64,000 nucleotides of DNA, taken from contig JAMXDE010000030.1 in the NCBI GenBank assembly GCA_026770025.1, forward strand, positions 62,001-126,000, given 5' to 3'. This DNA comes from Craspedostauros australis. Lineage: Eukaryota; Bacillariophyta; Bacillariophyceae; Mastogloiales; Achnanthaceae. Position numbers and translations under genes: made by a program. Below the pieces are notes generated by a model. That model was not told the origin of the DNA. It worked only from the letters and a program-made list of their open reading frames with translations, and did no database searches. Each line of letters starts with the position of its first letter. The stretch's first letter is position 1. Positions 27,342 to 37,759 of the stretch are shown in pieces.

Positions 27342-29121
27342 GAGTTCCTGATGACTTCTGGGCGCCTGCTTGATGTTAGTACGAGTAATCGTATGTGTGC
27401 CGTTCAACGATGCAACGACTCAACGACTCAACGAACAATCTCAACAGTGGTATAATTGATGGGAACTCCTCGATTTCGACGACGACTCTGGCAACTCTTC
27501 AGCAATTCCGCAACAACTCCGATGTTCACCGTCTCTCGTGTCTCCGTCTCCACAACCAGACGAAAGTCAGAGGATGCAGCAATTTGTGGCAGCCTCGACG
27601 AGCAATGTATTCCTCCCGTACTGGTGGTTGGCACTTTGTCACGATGTGGCGGTAAGGTGGCGCCAATGATGCGCGAGTTGATGCCCGACCGGTGTGCGAT
27701 GATTCGTGTTCGGAGGGAGGTGGGAGTTCCGGCCCGTACATTGGCGATACGATTAAAAATTGAGTGCATATTATAAGTATTAATGTATGAATACTTATAT
27801 ATTCAACGCATGACATCCAGAATGTCAATACAATTATTCATATTTATTCAGACTTGAATGTTTGTATTAATTTTCTGTCACAGAATGTGACAGCGGAGGT
27901 GGGTTGTCACACCAAAACAAAAGATACCTTTTGATGACGAACATCACATTGCGGAAACTCTCGGCAGGTCCAGGCAGGCAACATCATCACAGAAAACACA
28001 ACAACATCCCAGCGGAACACGATCGGAACTGAGCACGATGATGCTGTTATCGTCTGCATTGAACAAGTCAAAGAAGGCACCATTCTGGCATGAGAGATGC
28101 GACGCAGGTGGCCTCAGATCTCGCGTGTCATGTACCAATCCATACCAGAGTATTAGACTCTACTCCATCTGTACATGTGTGCATGCTGGTGGTTGGCGAA
28201 GGTCGAGGGGAAGATCGCAATCGCAGGGTGCCAGACCAGCCGCTCCTCTGGATGAGTTTGGCCAAAGGCGAGACAAGCCAGTCTTCCGTACGTGCGAGAG
28301 TCCTCGCACTGGTTGTTGCTCATACATGTCATATCACGCAAGGGAGCACAGCATCAGAGGGAATGTCGGACTACCATACATGCGTAAGCATGACATGCGA
28401 TACGTGCTCACAGGTACACGTGTCTACCATATCCACCAGATCGCTTGATGAAACCGCACGGCGGGCTGCCGATCACTTATTCGCCCCTTGCTCGTTTTCG
28501 GAGATAGAGCAAGTCGTCAACCCGGAAGCCTGGTTGCCACCGCGCTCATCGGCATGGTGGCGATTCGGTGAACGCAACCGAGTTGGATGGGCTGAGATGG
28601 GATGGGACACGATCATCGATTATCGGTTGTCGATTATTGATCATCGCATTGGTGTGGCTCATGGAGCGACCTCTGTATCATCAACTTGGAGGAGGCGGGC
28701 GCCTCCATGCGTTCATGACGTTGTGATTGGTTAGGCGCGTTGCATTGCCGTCGGTGGTGCCATTGGGGAAGATTGCATGGAGAAGGGACCGTGGCAAGGG
28801 AAAATGACCGCGACCCATCAGACAAGCACTCTGGCATTCTCTGCCCTCTTGATGTGGTTGGCGCCGCATCGTTCATGGAGAAGGATGGTATGATTGCGGC
28901 TGAGCAATGGTACCCATGGTACCATTTTGGTCGCCGTCGCGGCAAAACAATGTGAATACAGACGCCACCGCCAGCTGTGGGGTTGGGAACGAGGTTCTGT
29001 CCTTCCTGTGATGATGGCCCATGTCCATGTTTGCGATTCTTTGTGATCGCTCCTGTGCGTGGAACCAAGAGGTTTCGATGGATGAACGCCATTCGACAAA
29101 CTGCGGACCGCTGCTGTGGGG
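27342..29121. other. Intergenic, low-information region
   Basis: About 1.8 kb. It contains two antiparallel ORFs of 105-114 codons (plus 27459-27776 and minus 27428-27769) and a 214-codon plus ORF (28090-28734), none with recognisable domains. It also has an A/T-rich patch at 27770-27870, a hairpin CTGTCACA-GAA-TGTGACAG at 27875-27893 and a palindrome AATGGTACC-CAT-GGTACCATT near 28905. TACGAGTA is at 27380-27387. Confidence 0.35.
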
Positions 29122-29454
29122 ATGGTCGGACTCGTTTCCTTTGTTACTCTGCATCTACTCATAGTTTTGATGTTGTTGCTGCTCTTATCTCAAACATACG
29201 ATCTACCCGTTGACGCCAATGGCACAAGTGTTATTTATAAGACCATGAAAAGAGAGACTGACACAGCAACGATGGATGAAGGGATCATATTATTAGGATG
29301 TGATTTGTCTGTACAAGTAAAACATGCGGTACCGTGCAAGTGCCATGACAACGCCGTTTGTTTGTCAACCAACCAACCAACCAACCAACCAACCAACAAC
29401 TCAGCAAACGAACACTCCCTCGGTGCCACCAACCCTTGCGACAAAGCCGAATGA
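29122..29454 (+). CDS. Possible small secreted protein
   Basis: 110 codons from an ATG at 29122. The N terminus is a very hydrophobic stretch (VTLHLLIVLMLLLLL) ending in polar residues, as in a signal peptide. The rest has a Cys cluster (PCKCHDNAVC) and a QPTN repeat encoded by the (CCAA)n microsatellite at 29366-29397. No homolog is recognised. An ORF of this length can occur by chance in this composition, so this is a weak call. Confidence 0.25.
   Translation: MVGLVSFVTLHLLIVLMLLLLLSQTYDLPVDANGTSVIYKTMKRETDTATMDEGIILLGCDLSVQVKHAVPCKCHDNAVCLSTNQPTNQPTNNSANEHSLGATNPCDKAE
29366..29397. repeat. (CCAA)n microsatellite
   Basis: About eight tandem copies of CCAA, uninterrupted. Confidence 0.85.
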
Positions 29455-31489
29455 GACAACGCTGTCGAAAAGTCGAACCTGGAGATGCGGCCAGCTGCTA
29501 AAAACAGCTCGGCCAGTATTCGTTGTTGTTGGCGGAGAGGTTCTCATTCGCGGCGTTGATGGCCAGCGCCAAGGATCAGTCGTCGACACCCCAGCGAACA
29601 CTTTGCGGAATCTCATGGGGCGAAGTGTTGTGTTCGTCGTTGGTCTTGCTCGCGGAGAGGTGTCCGTGTCTGTGTCTCTGTCTGGTCTGCCTCACGAGCA
29701 GTAGTAGAGACGTACGCTGACGCGTTCACCCAAGGGAAGGCAACACCGCGGCGCCCCTCTTCATGCAGGCATCACTTTGATCCATGGCGATCATGATCAT
29801 GTGATCGCTTGTCATTCACCGAAATCGGCATTGGCATCGTACTCGTGTGCGGGCAGGCATTTTCTCTATTATATCATACCTAGAATATTATATGAAATCA
29901 CTTCTACAGTGGTTTTGCGACATGCTTTCTCTGTAGCGATTCAGCCGAGAACGATGAACTGAATTGGAGGGGACGAAAAGAGATGAAACAACCGAGGCAT
30001 GGCAATCGATCATGATGTTGAAAAGTAGGGGGAGCAACAAGAAGGAGGAGCACAGGAAGCGCAAACTGACGAAGGAGATGGGTTGACCAGAAGTGCGGCG
30101 CATCAAAACCGAATCAAAACGACCGCTGGCATAGACTGACGAACAATCGCGCTTCTCCTTCCCGTCTTTTGTCGATCATCGAAGTGCCGGACCCAAGGAG
30201 GAAGCGGAAGCAAAGAATGACAAGAGATGGTGGGGACATCACAGCGCGGCAACGGTGTCCAAAGGTGTTTCGGCCTCTCCCTCTCATGTACCTCCACTTC
30301 CGCTTCCGCTTCCAAGACACCGACGATGAAAGTTTGCTTGTGTCAGTGAGTGCTGAGATGTACTGACACTTACCATCGCGCGCTCTGGTTCGTCATGTTT
30401 GTGGTTGTTGCAGTTGCGGTCGTGGTTGCTGTCAGAAGAGTGCGGCGGTGATGGTTGAGGCGGCGGCGGCAGTCGGAGAGGAGGTCTCACCATCCTGTTG
30501 GAACTGTTCGAAGTGCTTGGCGCGCCATTGGAGCCCTGCGTTGTGCTCTGCGGTACTCGGTTTCATCTCCGTGTTTTTGACACGACGATGACCCAGGAGC
30601 ATGGTTGTGGTCTTGATCTTGATCTTGGTCATGGAAACATGGCATTCTCTTGGCGTTGATGCTGTTGACATGGATCTCCACACACCTTGCATGAGTCTTT
30701 GCGCTTCTCCATGTGATTGCGCAGAGTGTGGCACGAGCTCATGTGGCGGTGGAGTACAGCGAAAGAGAAAAGACGCTTTGCCTCTTTGCGTGGATGGCGT
30801 GGTACTGACCGAGCCATCATCAAGATGTGCGCTTTCAGTGTTCCTGTTTCTCGCTCTCCCCTTCACTTTTTGTTTCGTTTGTGCCAGCAGCCATTTGGTC
30901 TACTTCGACGGTCGACCCTTCTCCGTTCCTCGAAAGGAGAACGGTCATCATCAGTTGGACATCAAACATGCCTCGCCGCGGTACACAACTTCAATGGAGT
31001 ATTTGTACTCGTGCAGATAGGAAGATCAGGACGAACTATCAAAAGCGTTTCCGACAAACGACGACCCACCACCAGCAACCGCCATGGGTCAAAGCCAACA
31101 GCAGCCACCAACAGACTTGGGCTTCAAGCGCTCAAGTGGCTGACACCATCAGCAGTGAGGATCCCAGCAACGAAGACACAACAAGACAACCAGATCATGA
31201 CAACTCTGCACCATGACACGAGTCTGTACATAGTGACAGCAACTTGCAGAAATGAACAGAAACAGTTCCGAACATGACGAGGTTCAGGGAGTTGAGGGAA
31301 ATTGACATCCGTGACATATCTCCACCCGTGATTCGACATCTCAGAATCGGATCGAACAATCTCGAATGTTTCGTAACACAACACAAATCAGCTGTCTCGA
31401 TTTCACAAAACTGGTTGTTGTTGAGAACTACTACTACTGTTATGTTTGGTGTTGATGTTGGTGCAAGATGCAATTGTGCACTGTTTGCA
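29455..31489. other. Intergenic with unresolved ORFs
   Basis: About 2 kb. Minus-strand ORFs at 30432-30866 and 30284-30493 are separated by plausible splice sites (ATG/gtaagtgtc at about 30375 and GGATG/gtgagacc at about 30493). Frames there include HMSSCHTLRNHMEKRKDSC, which hints at a zinc-finger-like piece. I could not assemble a consistent gene. The plus strand carries a 139-codon ORF at 30601-31020 of uncertain status. Confidence 0.3.
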
Positions 31490-33177
31490 CTAGGATGTGG
31501 CTTCATTGGGATGGATGGACATGTCATCCTTGGTGATGTCCTTCTGCTTGTGCGCTGCAGCACGTCGAGCACGTCGCACCTTTTTCTTCGCAATTGGCGT
31601 CACCTTCACCTTCTTGGTATCGCGGACACAAAGAGCAAATGCATACATGACATAGAAAATGGGCATGTCATCATCATCAGAATCATCCTCGAAGACCTTC
31701 ACAACACGATCAGGGTCTGCTTGAAAATGAAGAATAGTGATGGGATCGTCATCCTCGCCAACCTTGGCGTACCCGTTTTCAGGATCCACAAAATCCAGCT
31801 CCACCTTGCTCGGAAATGAGTCCGTGAGACTGACTGCATGTTTCTCAGTGTCATGCTCAGCCTTGAAGTGGCCCCAGAAGATGTCAAAGTAGCTTTGGAT
31901 CTGGGGGTCCAGATTCCCAACCTGGAGGTGCTACTCCGTCACCCTGTATTTGGTGTTGTAGTTGCGCACGTTTTTGGCGTAGCTGACGCTGATGGTGCTC
32001 TCATCAACAATCTTGAATTCGACAGAATCCATTGTCACTCCAAAAGGAACCTCGAAGTACACAATGTATCCAGTTCGCATGCTTGCGTGGGTTGCAGAAG
32101 AGTTGGGATCTGGAACCTGGATTGGGATGAAATGCAATCCAGGGATCTCAGTTGAGATCTTCCCACCGCAGCTCTGAACCTTCTGAGACACAGCCAGATT
32201 CGTGTCGCTGTTCTCGGCGGGCTTCTTTGGGGCGGCCTTTTGTGCAGGCATCTTGGTGTCTTGTGTGCTCGTTGTGGGCTTGGATTGGAGAGGGAGCTCT
32301 GTGAAGAGGACACGAGGAGGTGGTGCCGATGTAGCAATGACCTCGACTCCGTCGCTCGATTCGATGGTCTCGAGCGTGTACTCGTCGTCGTCTTCGCCAC
32401 TGCTGTCGATGCGCTCGTTGGAAGCGAATGGCAGGCGGGCGACTGGACTGGCGTCTTGAGTGATGGCAGGGATGTTGTCTTGGTGGGGGCGGCCGTCCTC
32501 GCTTTCGATGGTGTCGTACGACTCTGTTGTGATCAATGATTGATCGTCGTTGTCGTCGCCAAGTTCGAAGTCTTCGTCTTCACTGCTTTCGTTGGCGTTG
32601 GCGGATGGTGCGTTGTTGTTGCTTTGATTTTCCGTGTTGTTGTTGTTGTTCTGTTCGTTTCCACGTGGAGGACTGCTGTCGCTTCCTGGCTGGAGGGAGA
32701 GCTGATCGAGTCCCGGAACGTCTCGATTGCGTTCGGGTGTTCCTGGCAATCCCAGACGTTGTCGGAATGTCTTCTCAAAGGCTGAGAAAGAGAAGCAGGA
32801 GGGATGTGAGTGGCCGCCACAAAATTCACACCGCAAGACAGGAAAATCACATCACCACACAAATGATGCCATCATTCATCTCATCACTGTTGGCACTTAC
32901 GTTCTCGCCGAGACTGATGCTTGTTGAAGCGATTGACACAGCTCTTGAAGTTGTTTGCGAGGTTGCGGCGGAGGTAGTTCTTGCCCTTTGGATCAACCCA
33001 GTCGGTGTGTGTCTTGATGAACTCGCTGAAGGTCTGTGGGATGGAGTTGTTGATGAGACCTTTGATGATGTATACGGCGTCGTCAGAATCTTGGTACCAT
33101 TTACGGAAACCGGATTTGTTGAAGATGGGATGTGTTTTATGCCGAGTTGGCTTGTTGTTGTTGTTGCGAGGTGTCAT
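31490..33177 (-). CDS. Unknown diatom-type protein with an internal stop or a 48-nt intron
   Basis: Exon 1 is 33177-32901 (ATG at 33177) and exon 2 starts at 32781; the donor CGAGAAC/gtaagt and acceptor tttctcag join in phase. Exon 1 is basic (KWYQDSDDAVYIIKGLI, NYLRRNLANNFKSCVNRF) and could bind nucleic acid. The middle is Asn-, Ser- and Asp/Glu-rich low complexity. The C-terminal third is well ordered (IPGLHFIPIQVPDP, GYIVYFEVPFGVTMDSVEFKI, QIQSYFDIFWGHFKAEHD) and ends in a basic patch (AKKKVRRARRAAAHK). A TAG at 31931-31933 lies in frame within this C-terminal domain. It disappears if 31969-31922 (gtgcgc...ctccag, 48 nt, phase 0) is an intron, giving 506 residues. Family and role are unknown. 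Confidence 0.65.
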
Positions 33178-34693
33178 TGTTGTTGTGTTGTGAGACCATC
33201 CCTCACACCACAAACCAAGCATGAGAAAGCAGCGTATGAACGGGAAGAATCGCAACAAGTCAAGCAACTTGCATAATTTTCTGCAACATTATCGCACATT
33301 TGCCGTTGTCATGGCACTTCAGAAGCAACCATCCCCACCAAGTTGAGCAAACCCAGGTGAGAACTGAGCAGGCATTGATTAACTAACATCAGAAGTGTAG
33401 CACTATCCAGGGCACAGTACATGGTTGGCGGGAGGCATTGTTGCAAGGGAATTCCCAGTGTCGTAGGGGAAATTGTCTAGATTGCAGGGGAAAAATTGGG
33501 GGTCGTAGGGGAAATTATGAGAATGCAAGGGAAATTACAGCATCGTAAGGGAAATTTTGGAGTTGTAGGGGAAATTCTGTAACTGCAATAATATGATGAT
33601 GTCAACAATCACACGTAAATGTACGAGGCCAACGACACATTCGTGAGGGAAATTGCAAGGGAATTTTATTCCCCAAAACTCCCTTACGATGCACAAATTT
33701 CCCCCACGATGCAGTTATTTCCCTGATGGTGTTGTTTATTTCCCCTACGGACCCCGTTTTTTCCCCCACAAAAGCGTTTTTTTCCCTCACGATTGTGTCA
33801 TCGAACCGGTCATGACAAGTAACGGTCTCTGTCATATCGACTAACGCCTAGACACGAAAATAGATATACCAAACATTCGCTAATTCCGTTGTGAGAGCAC
33901 AGGCGCTCCACCAAAGACAATACCGCGCACCGGACATAAGCAACTAATCTGGTTCATACGAAGCAGTCGTACTAATTTAATATAGCAGAGCACACGAGAC
34001 AACCGTTGATTGCAGCGTTCGAAACAATTTGAATCACACACATCAACGTCATTTGTTTCCATGTACAATACTGCATTTGAATGATGCATGCGCCTGCCGT
34101 ACTACAGAAACATAGATACAATAGCTTCGTTGCCGTAGTTGCGAATATGTGCTGGCGTGAAAATGTATCTGCCAAGCCGAGTCAGCAGGGCAAGCTCCAG
34201 GCTTGAACGCTCGAGAGCAAGAGGGAAGACTGTGATTTGGTGAGGTTGCTGACTGATGGTTGACAACAAGCCAAAGAAGCAACAGCGCAAGGACTCTCCA
34301 CACGTTGTATTGGCGCGTGAGAACTGATGCGAGTCGTTTCGCTCACTGCACTTCGCAGTACAACGTGAAAACACTGTATCGCGAATCATGACATCAGTTG
34401 ACAGTGCGTCACACCCATGCAACACCATCGACGACAACACTCTGCTCACAATTTCAATTTCCTCCATTGCCATCAAACCAAAATGGCATGATCACCAAGC
34501 GCCGCACCTTCGCAACACCAAGGCAATCAACCGAGGCATCACCACCAGTTCATACACATATACACACATACACACACAACACACACACACAACCATCAAC
34601 ATCCGCAATCGATCAGAGACGTGCTGCTCCATCCAACGCACACGGTCTTGAGAACAATGCCCATTGGCTGGTTCGTCGTCCATCGCCATCACC
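33178..34693. other. Intergenic containing the foldback repeat
   Basis: About 1.5 kb. Apart from the inverted repeat array at 33443-33799, it contains a CA-rich microsatellite (about 34555-34591) immediately upstream of the Harbinger-type gene. No gene is seen. Confidence 0.4.
33443..33799. repeat. Foldback element: inverted arms made of about 20.5-bp tandem units
   Basis: In the left arm, units of the type GTAGGGGAAATT start at about 33443, 33463, 33484, 33505, 33525, 33545 and 33565. In the right arm the complementary motif (AATTTCCCCYAC, with CCC starts at about 33681, 33701, 33721, 33742, 33763 and 33784) recurs at the same 20-21 bp spacing. Two further direct units lie at 33643-33666. 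Between the arms is about 50 bp without the motif (33591-33642). The copies differ at several positions outside the core. Tandemly repetitive inverted termini are the hallmark of Foldback-type elements; no transposase is inside. Confidence 0.75.
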
Positions 34694-35747
34694 ATGACCT
34701 GCAACAGCATCTCCCCCAGCAAGGCTGGCAAGTCAAGCAATCGAAGATCAAGGCTGAAGGACAAGAATGAGACCATGAGGATGACCAGGCAACAACAACA
34801 GTTGCTTCGGTCCAAGCATTCTTCGGTTGACTTCGAATCCATCGGTTTCTTTCTCATGGGGAGCCTGCCCCCCAAGAATGGGGGATCAGAAACATCAAAA
34901 AGAGCATTCATTGCATGGTTCGGCGTCACGCCCAAGCTCTGCAAGGAGGTCTGGGATCGCTGCGTTCTGCCTGCCAAGGCAAAGCCGAAACATCTATTCT
35001 GGGCTCTCCACTTTCTCAAGAACTACCCCACCTACGATGTATTGAAGGCGACTTTCGGAGCAGATCCTCACACACTTCGAAAGTGGATCTGGCAAATGAT
35101 TGCCTGCATTCAGCAATGTTACAAAGAAGTGGTAAGTGACTTTGTGCTGTGCTCGTTCTGCCTTCTGCAATGTACCCAATGCCTGTATTGAATTCAACAT
35201 CTTCTCACACGTCCTTCCAGATCAAATGGCGAAACCGCTTGAATTCTTCAAAACCTCGAACTTGCCATGTTACTGTGGATGGCACTGACTTTCGGATCCG
35301 CAAGCCAACGCCTTTCAGCACAAAGTGGTACAGCCACAAGTTCAAGACGTCTGGATTAAGATATGAAGTAGCAATCTCAATTCAAACAGGCAGCATTGTT
35401 TGGGCAATCGGTCCTTTTCCCTGTGGCGGGTGGTCGGATCAAAAGATATTCAATGCCTTCCTCGCGAACAGACTGATGAAGGGAGAATGTGTTGAGGCCG
35501 ATGGGGGTATGGTGGGCCCCATGTGCTGAAGCCAACCAGCTATGTGTCGAAGTCGAACCGACGAGCAAAGTCCAATGCTCGTGCGCGCCATGAAACAATC
35601 AATCGGCAATTCAAGAGATGGGCGATCTTGGGGAGCACATACAGGTCAGATAGAGAACGCCATAAGGAGGTGTTCAAAACAATTGCCTTTCTCACACAAC
35701 TGTCTATTCAATCTGGAGGCTTCAGTCCATACCAAGTTAATTACTAG
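34694..35747 (+). pseudogene. Harbinger/HARBI1-type transposase (DDE_Tnp_4), one frameshift
   Basis: Exon 1 is 34694-35131 (ATG at 34694, donor GAAGTG/gtaagt) and exon 2 starts at 35221 (acceptor cttccag), phase 0. Exon 1 encodes a helical N-terminal region with a HTH-like part (LKATFGADPHTLRKWIWQMI). Exon 2 gives the catalytic core: VDGTDFRIRKP with the first Asp, WSDQKIFNAF, ECVEADGGY with the second Asp, and ARHETINRQFKRW with the Glu. The core is read in two frames: GGGGG at 35503-35507 is one G short of keeping the frame, and the original frame stops at 35527-35529. The downstream frame then ends at 35747. Terminal inverted repeats were not found by eye. It is either a recently inactivated copy or a homopolymer sequencing error. 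Confidence 0.75.
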
Positions 35748-37759
35748 AGTCAAGAGTGATCCACATCCTATTGAATGCCACAATCACTTCATCGTGTCGT
35801 TAACAGCTGCGCTGCCTTTTCGTAGACTACAGTATGCGTTCGACATTGGACTGACGAGCACAAACCAAACCCGAACGGGGTTTGTTGGTAGAACAGTGAT
35901 ACAACGTATTTTCCATAGAAATGACATATATGCATATTTCCCTCAACTCCCAGAAAACGATGAAGGGAAACGGAGTGAGAAGGAGGTCTGAACATTGATC
36001 CCATTCGATTTCGCTCTGTGTCATCATGACATTTGGTGGTGCTCTGTCGGTTGGTACCTTTGAGTGGATCGTAGGAACATTTCGTGGTCGTCGCTACCTC
36101 CTTCGTAGGTGTGCCTGTTGTGCACGTTGATACGAGTACCGGTATGTACATGCATTTGTCGTTCCACGCGCGGTGGACAAACCCACACAACTTCCTCGCT
36201 CTGTGAAAGTGTCTGACGCTCTCTCCCCAGTCCGCAGAACCAGTCCAATCGATGTTGTTTTGTCAACGCATGTTCCATTCAGAAACGATGTGGGGAGAAA
36301 CGGCGGTACACCACCGAAGCCAACGTCGCCGGCTCCCCGCTTATATCTTTGGCGAACTCGACGTGTTCTCCTTCTACGTTATATGAAAAGCGGCGCAATA
36401 ACCGTCGATAACGTCTTCGAGTGGAATCCTTTAAGCGGAAACAGAAACGAATGACAACGCGAACTGATGCTTGAACAGGGTTGCGAACCCTTCAGTCGGC
36501 ACGCCAATCAAACACAGCCGAAGTTATCCAAAGAACAGCCCCTGATGTGGAGCACGCCACGTCTCAGCACGTCCTGTGTTTCAGTACCTCGCCCTTGGCA
36601 CGCGAATAGTCTCCCCACGATGGAACGACACGCACGAAACGCGCACAAGGACACAAGGAGGCACCGGTAAACGAACATTCGATGTGTGCGATATGTGCGA
36701 GCAGTACTAAATGGTACGTACAGTCCAGTACACACTCCACGGATAGTCTGTTACACTTCACTATTACACTGCATTTCGCTGCACTGTATTGCGCTGCGCT
36801 ACATTCGACTGGAGTTGACAGGAAAACAGGAATAGGAACAAGACAAGGAACTGTGCCTGCGAACCCTCCGTGGTTGCACTTCACGAATACCGATGCTCTG
36901 GTGCGGAAACAGGGTTTACCGAAAGACGAACACCTCAATCCCACAGAACAAGCACGATGAACCCTCCTTCCCCCCTTCTCTTTCCAACCGCCGAACTGCG
37001 TGGAGACAACCAAGTGCGAGAGCGGGTTGACGTTGTGATCGGTTTTGTGCGCGCTTATGGAGCGTTAACGCGGGTTGGTTCGCAGCAGCATCGTCGCGCA
37101 TTCTCATGCAGAACTGCTCGTAGAACGCAGTAGAATACAGTACTGTACATGGAGAGTGATGGAACGGTGCTCCGATCTGGCCTGATCTGGGCTGTTCGTG
37201 TTGTTCCTTCGTTTCGCCCTTGTGGTGGTGGTGTTTTTGTGCGCTTCTGTCGCACTCGTGTGTGCGCACTTACGGTATGGTGCATTACTGTTGTGCTGTA
37301 GCGTATGCCCATCGTTTCTGTTGTTGTTGTCGCTGTCGAAGTTGGTACAGCGCTGCGCTGTCAAAGGACGGACCAAGCGGTGGTTTGTGGTTGTCGCGAA
37401 GCATGGGGGTTCTTCTTTCGTTTGGATCGAAAAAACAACGAAGGAAGGCCACGTAGGTCAAGTACCGTGCTGTACGCAAAGGACATCACAATCGCCCATC
37501 ACCAAACCAGCTTCTCCTCCCCTTTCGCGTTGATTTACGTGTGTGCGTTCACTAGATTTCGGTTTTGCGTGTTGTCTTCCACGTTATTTTGTTGGTGGTT
37601 GTCCGCCCCTTCTCCATCACCATCGGAATCGTCATTCTCGCCATCATCATCATCATCATCATCAACCACAACCACACAATACAACAACAGCATCACCAAC
37701 AGCATCACTCACATCAAACCAAGGAAAGGAGAAGAGCAATAGATAAAGAGACAACAACG
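35748..37759. other. Intergenic upstream of the HSF gene
   Basis: About 2 kb with only short or compositionally random ORFs on both strands. It contains CCAAACCCGAACGGGGTTTG near 35865, TACGAGTA at 36131-36138, TGT/GTTGTTGTTG-rich DNA near 37315 and an ATC/CAT-rich stretch at 37640-37700 that is probably HSF 5' UTR. Confidence 0.35.

Noticed and set aside
28090-28734. 214-codon plus-strand ORF
   Set aside because: There is no recognisable motif, composition looks random, and competing ORFs exist on both strands. RNA evidence would be decisive.
33443-33799. CRISPR-like array (regular short repeats with variable spacers)
   Set aside because: Repeat cores are degenerate, the period is only about 20.5 bp, the two halves are inverted, and the context is a eukaryotic nuclear genome.
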